Source of the DNA: Crossaster papposus
Lineage: Eukaryota; Echinodermata; Asteroidea; Velatida; Solasteridae
Assembly (NCBI GenBank): GCA_037893245.1
Contig: JBAIAA010000095.1
Location: 1,324,217-1,388,216, forward strand
DNA length: 64,000 nt
Direction: 5' to 3'
Both the position numbers and the translations under genes were made by a program. This document shows, one piece after another, positions 1 through 10,600 of this stretch. The notes beneath the pieces are model-generated. The model did no database searches, was not told where the DNA came from, and saw nothing but the letters and a program-made list of their open reading frames with translations. Numbering within the stretch: position 1 is the first letter of the stretch; each line of letters starts with the position of its first letter.

Positions 1-872
1 TGGGCCAAGAATCAAATTTGTGTAAATACAAAAATCATATTTTTGACAAATTTTGCCCCAAATTGTTGACAACATTTTTGCTTTTTAAACGTGAAATCGG
101 TTCAATTTCCAATTGGTATGGCTTTTGCATTCCACCGGGCATTTTCTCGAAGAGTTCAAACAAATTTAAATTTCGGCCAAAATTTATAAAAATATGATTT
201 TTGTTTTACTTTTAGACTTAAATGTAGCTAAATATTTACTTTTCTCCAAACGAGATAAATATCATCATAAATGCAGGAGGAATATCAATCAATAATTAGA
301 AAGTCAAAAGTTTCGATGATTTGGGCCAAAAATCTAAGTGTTTTAAACAAAAACATCTTATTTTTGAGTGATTTTGCCCAAATATGTTTGCTTAAAACGT
401 GAAAAAAGGGTTTAACCCTATTTTTATTTTTTTACATTTACTTTTTTTTTAAACGACTTATTAAACGCAATGGCATCCATTTTAAAAATTGCTTGTTATC
501 CACCCGAGAAATCTGCAATAGCCCTATAGCCAAATATATTTCTTATGAGATACAATGATTGTTTGCCAAACTGACAATCATCCCTATAGCAAAGCAGGTT
601 TGCATTATTGTTTTGAATGATCAGGTTCTGCTTCTGCTTCTATAAGGATAATTATCACTTTTGAAACTGGACCTACGACCATTGAAATGACAATAACTTC
701 GCTCCGCAACATCGTATCTCAACAATCGAGGTGTCAAAATACGCAGAACAAAAGTATGCACTGGGTTATTAGCTTCGATTAATCAATACCCTATCGGGCC
801 GTTAATTATTGGCTCATTTTAAAGTGTCTCGATACTGTTTGTGATGATGAGTATATTTCATGCTACCCACAG
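1..872. other. AT-rich intronic sequence of the MGST1-like gene
   Basis: No coding exon or known element is recognisable. The stretch ends at the 3' splice site (CCACAG) of the exon at 873. A diverged direct repeat is visible: about 1-103 and about 321-410 both start with GGGCCAA and contain TTTTTGA, TTTTGCCC and a terminal AAACGTGAAA. This suggests an old tandem duplication of about 320 bp. Confidence 0.5.
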
Positions 873-1116
873 ATGCCACCGCAATGACATGGAGAACACC
901 CCCCCGTTCCTCGTGGTCGGACTGCTCTACGTACTGACTGGTCCCGGCCTCTCATCCGCCACCTGGCATTTCCGTACATTCGTCGCGGCTCGTTTCTTTC
1001 ACACCGTGTCCTACCTAGCGCCCCTGCCGCAGCCCTCCCGTGCCCTGGGGTTCTTCGTCGGGTTGTGCGCCACCGTGTCCATGGCTATAGACGTCATGAA
1101 AGTTGGCCACATGTAG
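873..1116 (+). CDS. MGST1: Microsomal glutathione S-transferase 1-like (MAPEG), last exon, partial gene
   Basis: This is the terminal coding exon of a MAPEG-family membrane enzyme; MGST1 conjugates glutathione to lipophilic electrophiles and reduces lipid hydroperoxides in ER and outer mitochondrial membranes. The 80 encoded residues match the C-terminal half of MGST1: RNDMENTPPF answers the family motif HLNDLENIIPF, FRTFVAARFFHTVSYL answers FRLFVGARIYHTIAYL, and PLPQPSRALGFFVG answers PLPQPNRALSFFVG. The exon starts after CCCACAG with one base completing an Arg codon and ends at TAG 1114-1116. Three hydrophobic segments fit the last membrane helices of the four-helix fold. Earlier exons must lie left of the window. 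GC content is clearly higher than in the flanks. Family assignment is firm; which MGST paralogue is less so. Confidence 0.87.
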
Positions 1117-1625
1117 CGGTGGCCAATTTTCATGATCGGGAAGCGATACTTTTTTTTCTGCAGGTAGGTTGGTACATAAGCCAATCAGAACACAGATGGT
1201 GTTGACGTCATCGATGATGTTAGAGTTATCTGGGACAACCCTAAACCTAACCCTTAGCCCAGTCCGTTGAGATATGCTTGTCCGTTTTTGGGTACCCTGT
1301 CATAGTAACCCTATCCCGGAAATCAGTTTCAATGGTGGACAAATTACACAACAAAAATGCTGGTAGTGTGTACATTAAATGCATAAAAGTGTGAAAGTCA
1401 ACCCGCATTATTCCGTCAATGGCGGTTTTATGCTGGTTTTAGTATGCTGGCATGTCGGTATTTAAACAGCTGAATCTCAAGCGCCGTCGGCACCATTTAT
1501 ACCTTTGGCGTCGACGCACCGAACACAGCCAATATTCTGCCGACAGTGCTCTCGCTTGAAGACATCATTTTATAACCTCTGTCTTGTCCGGAATCTCGGA
1601 AGTCGTGTTTTCAAGTTTCGCAAGG
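1117..1625 (+). promoter_or_regulatory. Short MGST1-to-DHRS12 intergenic segment (3' UTR plus promoter)
   Basis: Only 509 bp separate the MGST1-like stop from the DHRS12 start codon, so this must hold the 3' UTR of the first gene and the promoter and 5' UTR of the second. A possible poly(A) signal ATTAAA lies at 1374-1379. A CCAAT motif is at 1529-1533, in a GC-richer block (about 1480-1620) that is the best promoter candidate. No clear TATA box was placed with confidence. Confidence 0.4.
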
Positions 1626-1651
1626 ATGTCTTTCCCAGTAGAATATGTGCG
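1626..1651 (+). CDS. DHRS12: DHRS12 exon 1
   Basis: The start ATG has A at -3 (CAAGGATGT). The exon encodes MSFPVEYV and two bases of the next Arg codon, then donor CG|GTAAGT. The VEYVRAGYE join aligns with REYTKSGYE of human DHRS12, so the missing residues are at the very N-terminus. A further small exon in the 2.8 kb intron is possible but not needed. Confidence 0.7.
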
Positions 1652-4600
1652 GTAAGTTGAAGATAATTTTATCTTTTAAAGATAGAACACACCATTAGTA
1701 ATTGCTTGAATGATCATCAATGTGTGGTGTATCCAACCTTTAAGGGACATTATACGTTTGGTAATTGGAACCCACTGTTTGTTTCAATCCTATATAGTTA
1801 TAGATATATACCATATAACTAACCTGTAAAAATTTCAATTCAAAAGATGGTAGCGATTTTGAGATATTGCCGAAATTGTGGAGCGGTTTTGTCCAAGCAG
1901 AAATAATAATTTGCATTGGAATACACAATCTGAGAAACGTCACTGCAGTAACGCTTCTCAAATTCATATCTTTTTCCATAACCGCAGTACTTCGAAGTGA
2001 AAAGTTTATAAAAATGCATTATACTACCAAAGCTGCTGTACTTCCTACCAAGTAAGATTTTATTGCCATTAAATTTTGGAGTAATTACCAAACGTATACG
2101 ATCCTTTTAAAAAGGTAGGATACACCATTGGTAATTGCTTAAATGATCATCAATGTGGATTTGGGGGTTGTATTTTATAGTAAATATCGTTTAACTGACC
2201 TGTCCGATTTTTTACAATCATGGATGCTGAGAAAAGCAAGCAAAACGACATTCGTTTTCAACCGGCGTCGGGCAGTGGTTCTTATGTTGTTTTTCGCGAT
2301 CGCCGCCGTAAATTTGTCAGAGCAATTACAGAATATCTAGCGCAATCATTTTGCTGGATGCCTACAATCGTTATTTACTTTCAAATAAGTAAGATATTTC
2401 CTAATAATTTGGTAGTACATTTTTTTCAAAATATCTGCAAATGGTGTATCCTACCTTTAAAATGTCTTATCTTTCTAAATGTTAAAAATATATTAGGCCC
2501 TCTTAACTTATTTGATTTAAATGTTAAAGAGTCGCGTCTCGTATAAAAACACTCCAACAAAAGTAAAAACCACTCCAAAAAGTGATATGTACACTCTTTT
2601 CGAGAAACCACAAAGTGTGTTTCAAAACAAATGAAAACAAAATATAACGGAATGCCACACTTAGAATCTATAACCAACATAGATAATATAGATATGGCTG
2701 GAAAGATATACCTTCTCACTTTAAAATAAGACATCCAACGTCCAAATCCGATAATTTTTGACAGAGTTATAAGTGATTTTCCAAGAGAGGTCAGATTGAC
2801 CATAGGACCAAGTTTGTTCGAATTTGTTTGGATGTGCAAGTGTTGCAATGTGTTGTTTGGATGTGCAAGTGTTGCGATGTGAATGAGTTGTTGGTGATTA
2901 GCAGCTAAACGCACGCTCAATGGTCAAACACTACCCATTCTCATGCTAAACATGTTTAAAAATAGCATGTAAACATGTTTATGTAGGCCAGGAAAAAGTA
3001 TCCAAACACAGGCAAATAGGGCCAAGTTCGATTAAGGAATATAGTTTGACTAACTCTGATCGAACTCGGTCTAGTCGACGATGGTTGGACTAGTCTAGCC
3101 GACTCTATTCACGACCAGCCTACCGCGGTTGGTCGCATCGATGGTAACCAATGGCCGCTTTGATAGCACAGTACAGAGAGGACCAGTCTGGCAGTTATCA
3201 ATAGTTCGACTAGAGTCGTTCGCACTTCAACTTCAGTGCGCATGCCCTAATGACGCCACGAACTAACCACTAGTTAACTATAGTTCCTTAATCGAACTTG
3301 GCCTAGGCTATAGGCAATTGGTCTCATGGTCAAGATGCAAGTTGGATATCTATCTCTACAAAACTACGATTGGCATTCAGTTGGAGACACACTGTATTTG
3401 GGACTACTTTTGTGTTTAGACTGGTACCTTTATAATTACCACTCCTCGTAAGAATAGAAAGTTCACCTTTTTGGAGTGGTTTCATTTTTTTTTAGTGGTT
3501 TTGTAAAGAAGTTCATTCTTTTTGAGTTGTTGATAACCAGTTCGCGCCGGGATTATTTTAACATCACCGAGCCGTGGCACGGGATTATTTCTAACGAAAC
3601 TTGATCCGAGGCGGGTTCAGGCCGATGGTACCGGAAAGAACACCCACGCATTCTCGGCCTTGCTCGCTGCTGACAGATATTTCCGGCCTTTGCTCGTGAC
3701 GTGTTTGTATGCGTCAGCCGTTTTGAATTTTGAAGAAAAAAAATTGCGTGTATATATACGTCCTCCGGCGCGAACTGGTTTTAAAGCGCTTGTATAAGTA
3801 CCAAATTCGACATCCGGGAACTTCTCGGTAAGCACTTAAAGAGAGCAACTAAAATGACAACCAAAGCCGAATGACAACCAAAGCCGCACGACGTTGTCGT
3901 TTTGGTTGTAGTCGGAACAGTGCCTTCCGATCATTATGAAATAAACATGCTAGAGAGAATTGTCTGCGGTACTCTCGGTTGCGCATTTTAAACCAGACCA
4001 ATACACAACGACGCGGCTCCTACACGAATTCATGCTCGTTTAACCAGTTCGCGCCGGATGACGTATATAAACGCAAATTTTCCGTAAATTCAAAAAGGAT
4101 GACGCATAAACACGCCAAGTTCAAGTTCGGAAATGTCTGTCAGCAGCGAGCAAGGTCGGAAATGTGTGGGTGTGCTTCCCGGCACTATCGGCCTAAACCC
4201 GCTTCGGATCAAGTTTCGTTAAAAATAATCCCGCCCCTCGGCTCGGTGAAAATAATCCCGGCGCGAAATTAAACAAAAAGGATTCACTCTTTTAAAGAGT
4301 ACGTTTTTTACTCCTTGACAATAAGAGAGATACTGTTATAATTTTTTTATCGACTTCTGAAGCAACTTCAATCAATCTTTGTTCTTGTTAATTTATTCAA
4401 CTGGACCAATTTATGACGCAGTATTTTCTCTCACATTCTCCATCAGAGCTGGATATGAAACAGCCTCGGCGACCTTTGACCCCAATGCCTTGAACGTTGA
4501 CGTGTCGGGCAAGTCTTACATGATTACGGGAGCCAACACCGGAATCGGGAAAGCCGTCACCATGGCAATAGCAAAACGAGGTAAAACGAACTTCCACAAA

Positions 4601-7600
4601 GTGTGTCAAGCTTTGTATAAACTGACTTACTAATAAAGCGGGTGGCTCTGAAGAGCCACCTCATACTTACGTCAATTATCACGATTTGTGATGTCCCTTC
4701 AGAGCATCCATAGTGATCATAATATTTTTGAGCACTTAATTGCTGCTTAAAACGATAAAAATGCCATCTGACGGAATTTGTATACCACCCTTTAATCCTT
4801 AAGCCGCGTTCCCATTAAACCTTTTTCTACCGCGGCCTCGCGGTAACTTACCGCGAATTTTCTTCGTGTAATTCTACCGCGCGTTCACACTTGGACTTTT
4901 TACCGCGACGTAATGTTTCATTCTCCGTGCAAGACTGGCAGAATGTCACACATGGCGGGCGCTGCGCACATTCACATTTGACCTTGAGACAAAGCAATTT
5001 ACCCGTGGTCGCGTTACTTCTACACGGCGAAGCTGATAACTTACCGCGAATGAGCTGAAACTTTCCGCGACCGCTTTCGGCCTGGTAGTTTTACACCAAC
5101 GCCGTAGTACGTTGACATGGACGCGTTAGTCTACCGCGCGTTCCCATTGCGTTTCATTATGTAATTCTACATTATACCCGTACGGGCGGTAACTTCGGAT
5201 GTATCTAGAAATGTGCCAACCAATCGGGAGTCGACTGACGTCATTTCGATTGAGCAGAAATGTTAACAAAGCTGCTGATTGGCCAATTGGGCTGCCGTGT
5301 TTTTGTACCTTAGCAACTGAAGACGCGATATCGCGATGGAACGCGCCTGCTGAATGGACAGTCTTGTTTTGCATAATTATTCCACGAATCTGCTCGCATC
5401 TTATAGACGTTCATCTAACGAGCGGATATTCCACAAATCAGGGATGTAGTCGAGTCCATCACAAGTCCCTGTAAGTCCCTGTAAGTCCCTGTAAGTCCCT
5501 GCAAGTCCACCACAAGTCCACCACAAGTCCACCACAAGTCCACCACAAGTCCACCACAAGTCCACCACAAGTCCACCACAAGTCCACCACAAGTCCACCA
5601 CAAGTCCACCACAAGTCCACCACAAGTCCACCACAAGTCCACCACAAGTCCACCACAAGTCCACCACAAGTCCACCACAAGTCCTTCAGTTCCAATAAGC
5701 TATTCAAATGAGCTTTGACATAAGCATTCCTTTGCCATTGTTCATCTAGTTACTTGTGACTGCCCTTATGAAAGGTCTTGTGACTGGCTTCACGAAAGGA
5801 CTTGTGAACGGACTTGCAGGGACTCGACTACAACTCTGCCACAAACTACCTTCCCAATTACTGTTTTAAAGACTTGGTTTCGTTTATACAAAGTCAGTTG
5901 ATAAAAAAAATGCGGTAGAGATGATGATGATTATATAGCGCCGGTATCCACCGTAAAACGGCGCTCATGGCGCTTCAGCGGCGCACTTTGCAGCCACTGC
6001 CAGGAACACCGGGGCAAACCACTCCTCTTAGCGACGAGTGTTACTGGGTTCTTGTACGTGCATTACACAACACACGGGACCTACAGCTTTACGTCCCATC
6101 CGAAGGACGAAGCAATAGTGGTTAAGTGCCTTGCTTAAGGACACACGTGTCAAGACCAGGACTCGAACCCACACTCTGCTGATCAGAAACACCAGAGCTT
6201 GAGTCCGCGTGCTCTTAACCACTCGGCCATAAAACGCCATATACCTCGTGGTCGCTGAAAAACATGGAAATCCATGTCCTCTTCGAATCTTTAATCCTTG
6301 AAAACAAAAACTTGTGCATGTTTGTTATTATTTATCATGACCTTTGACCTTGTTGTTACAGGCGGTGTTATACACATGCTGTGTCAGTTTCCAGACGACG
6401 ATGCGCGTAAGGAGATCACCGAAGCCAGTGGGAACAAGGTTGTAAACTCGATAGGACATATTACTTGGGGCGGGCGTAAAATGTGACCTGCCACGGCATA
6501 ATGGAGAATAACCCCCATCTTTAATTTGTAGATTTGTTTTTACACCATATAAAAGAGCAACTCATTGGCTTTTTGATGATACTAACATTACTTTTTGTAG
6601 CTCAATTAACTCCAAAGATCTACCACAGGAAATGTGACAGTGCGCCGCCCAAATAGACTATAACAATCTCATTTCGAGAAAAAGGGCTTTAAAAAAACAT
6701 ACGAGTTTCCGCCACCAACGGCAGTGAAAAGAAAAATCATAAATTTCCCTACTTTTGGGGGTAATTTTCAAAAATACAAATGCACTTTGAATCTCAGAAT
6801 TGATTTTTAAACGATTGTTCACGTATCTCAACCTTAGGTGCCGATTACTCGGGAAAAAAAAATGAAAAAAAATGGGGGACATTTTGTTTACATGACTTGT
6901 GACCGACTCGATTAGACTGTCAGTCAGTCCAATAAGTGCAATTTCTTTCGTCATAATTATGCCTTACCCCTTACAACAATTACATTTGTCTTTTTTTTCC
7001 AGAATGTGTTTTTGCACGTACTAGACTTGTCTCAGTCCCGACGCGTGTACCAATTTGCTAAACAGTTTGCAGAAAGCCACGACTCGTTGGACTGTTTGGT
7101 AAGTCTAGAAAAAACAAACACTTTTGGTCGATTTGTTTTTATTTCGCAGTTATCCATTGAAATTATGGCAAGGTTTCAGGTGATGTGTATTGTTTGTGAC
7201 TGGTATTCAGCTGGTTTTTACTTAGCATAAAAACAGATGAAGTTTTGGCTGGTAACCTGTTTTTACTGAGCAAAACTTGTTTTGTGCTAAGTACATTTTT
7301 GTGCTTACATGTTTTATGAAATTTGCCCCTGGGCGAATGTATATAGGTACGGGCCCCGTTCCTGATAACAAAATTCACTTTTAAGTCATTGGGCTTTCGA
7401 AACGAGCTAGCTTGCGACATTAAAAAACAAACCAGATATATTGTAGACAGAGGGAAATGTTAAGAATGACGACAAAACGCAACACGAAATGAAAATGGCT
7501 ATCACCGCGACGCGCTGGCACGCAAAACTGCGTTGATTTGCAGGATACCAACTAGAAAACGCATAAGAATATTTTTTTTTTACAAGAAAATGTTCACAAT

Positions 7601-10600
7601 TCCACGTGTCAACAGAGATGAAAATTGACAGGGTAGTTTTGGGTTTCCAGTTCAGTTTTGAGCAATCAATATTTTACTCAACCTTTGCTCTTGTTTACAC
7701 ACTCCAACGCACTTCAATAACATTCTCCCAAACGAAATGCCTGTGTTGATGATCCTCCAATGCACACAGCTGGAGTGCATTGGCATGTACCACTGCCATG
7801 CAATAAACAACTCTCACAGCGCAAGGGTTAAATAAACCTCAATGCACAAAAATCTGTCTTACCTTTCATATCTTTGCTTCACGTTGTCCATCATTCTTAC
7901 CCATATTCTAGATAAACTGTGCCGGTTGTATGCCGGAGACACGTCAACTTACAGAAGACGGCTTAGAGCTCTGTTTTGCCGTCAACACGATGGGGCCTTA
8001 CATTCTCACAACCTCGCTTTTTCCTCTGTTTACCAAGACCGCCGATGCGAGAGTTGTGAGTTCCAAGTTCGACAATTTGTTTTCTTCTAGTGTATACACA
8101 TCCAAAATTTACTACTGGGCACATGGGAAGCGCTGATGCGTTCACAGATTTTAGTGAAGGAAACCCACAGTATTCTGGGTAGCGTACCATGATCTTTCGA
8201 ATTGCACTAAAGGGTGCACTGTCCTAATTGAAGGGAGAATTTCTCCGCGGTCTCATTAGCATGAAATGTGCCACCACAATTTCTTTTGAAAAAGGAGTCC
8301 GTTTGGTAAAAGAAATGGTGGGATTGTGTAAATTTAGCATGGGATCAACTCCCTGGTTTCTGAGCTTCAATCTGAAGGCAGACTTGACAAAATTACGGTT
8401 GAAAAATGGGTCCTAATTGCCCAAGAACGTGGAGGGATGCCATTTGTAAAATGGCTGCGTGCAGGCTGGGAAAGTATCACTTTTCGGGAGGTGAGTTTCT
8501 TTTGGTGTGAATATTAAAAAATGTAATTGGCTAACCCACCCAAAATTGAAAAGAAATGGAAAGATAAAGGCCAAGACAATAATCTGATTGTTGTTTGATA
8601 AACCCCAGTGATGTTGGTTTGCATGAAACTTGGCCCTAAACTTTGTTTATTTTACACTGTTTTCAATGGGACTTGAATTAGGACAGTGCACCCACAACAC
8701 GGCAGAGCCGCGGAATGGGTGACCTCAAGTTCACAGGTCACATCAATCTATCCACCAATCAGAGCTCAAAGCGCACCAGCGCCCTCCAGTGCCCATTGGC
8801 GGCGGGCACGAGCGAATTCCGTAATCGGCCGTATTCGCAGTAGAGACGCCATTTTCTGGGTACCAGCACCACCAGCAAGTTTATTGAAGTAGTTTAACGC
8901 TCGGTTCAGACAGGCGTTCCACAGTCGCGCCGAACCAAATTGAAATCAAGTCGCTCCTGAGTCGCTCTAACAACTCCAGCAGTCGATCGTTCGCCGTCTG
9001 GCGCGCCTTGTCGCCCTTATTCGTTTCAGACGTCGGACTCAATTCACTCATTTGGTTCAGCGCGACTGTGGAACGCCTGTCTGAACCGAGCGTAACAAAC
9101 CTATTTTGAAATCCAAGTAATTATTAAACAAAAAATCGCTTCATTATCGATTATGCCAACAAAATACCGTATTTTTAACCGTAAAATAATATACGGAAAA
9201 TCCCGTGTCGTCGTGGCGTGCTTTTTATTTTTAGCCCCTGAAATACCCGCCTATCGACGTCAGCAAAAAAAAATAAAATAAAAATGAATGCAGTTGCACA
9301 TGGCTACACCAAAATGATGCCAAATGCGTTTGTCTCCCAGATTGTTATTATTTCAATGAGTTGATATCGCCAAAAACACAAAGTTTTGAAGATGGCATAG
9401 CGTCCCCCCCCCGTGCAAATTGTTGATACATTTAATCTTACTTACCTTTTTGTAAATCTCAAGGTGGCGATTCAGTCAACAATTTTCATGTTACCATTCC
9501 AAAATATCGGCCCAAAGGTTCGTTGGCTGCCATTTTGGATGTGACGGGCGCCACTTCAGAATTCCTTGAATTGTGTTAATTACAACCACACCATTGCATT
9601 GCATCCTCTTGTCATAAGGGTTCAGAAAATGTGTAGTTCGACCTGTCTGGGACGGACCGTTTTGGGGTTATTACTAAAAAGATCAAAGTTCAATTTTATG
9701 ACCCTATGGGTAACAAAATATGTAAACAAATCACCAAATTTGTCGAAATTTTGTAGGACGTTTTGTTACCATACCTAACACATCAAAATGACTAGGTTAA
9801 TGCCTATCATTGAATACCCATTGGTCTTTTATGACCTGTTTTGTCGCGTTACGTGGGTAAAGATTGAAACATCCAAGATTGGACAAACTATTTCTAATTT
9901 GAAATGTTCTGATAACACGGTTTACATTTTATGTAGAAGTGCTCTAGAACATTGCAAAAAGAAAGAAAAAAACAATAAATTTGCAGTGTGACACTTAGCT
10001 TGGGTACGGAGGTAGAATTCTAGGTTAGTCGGGTCCTTGTGCTCCATGTCTTGCCAAACGTAGGAAAAATGACGCACACACATGATATCTAACTCGAGAA
10101 AAAACTCTACTGTTGTAGCGTGCATCGACACCGCTATAGAACCACAACTGATTCCTGTGGCCCAGTATACAAAATCACAGCTTGTTACAAAGTATAAACT
10201 AGCCTGCCTTGGAACTCAGCCAAGCCCGTTGGGCGTTAACAGAACAATAGCCTCCTTTATTTAAGGGGTCTATTTTAAGAAACCAATTTCCGGAACACCT
10301 GTCAATTGAACAAAGAAACTAGGGCCGTTTCCCCAAACCCCTGGCCTTGGCTACGACACTGGCTCCAGCCTGTTGCTAAACTGCATGAATGAAGCCTAAA
10401 CTAAGACAAAACTGGGGTTTTGAAAACGGCCTTGGTCATGCGCCGTTCCTGGAATCTCAGGAATTCTGTTCAGTTATCTTGGTTATAAAAAAGTTACGTA
10501 ACATTCAAAATGGCCTATTTTCTTTCCTCAGGTCTCCGTTTCGTCGGCAGCGGCTTACTACGAGAAGGCCGATGTTTCAGACCTCCAGTGCGCCCGGATG

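Noticed and set aside
1840-2340. Small ORFs of 60-110 codons here and in other MITE copies
   Set aside because: The same sequence in other copies is broken by stops and frameshifts; they have no similarity to known proteins.
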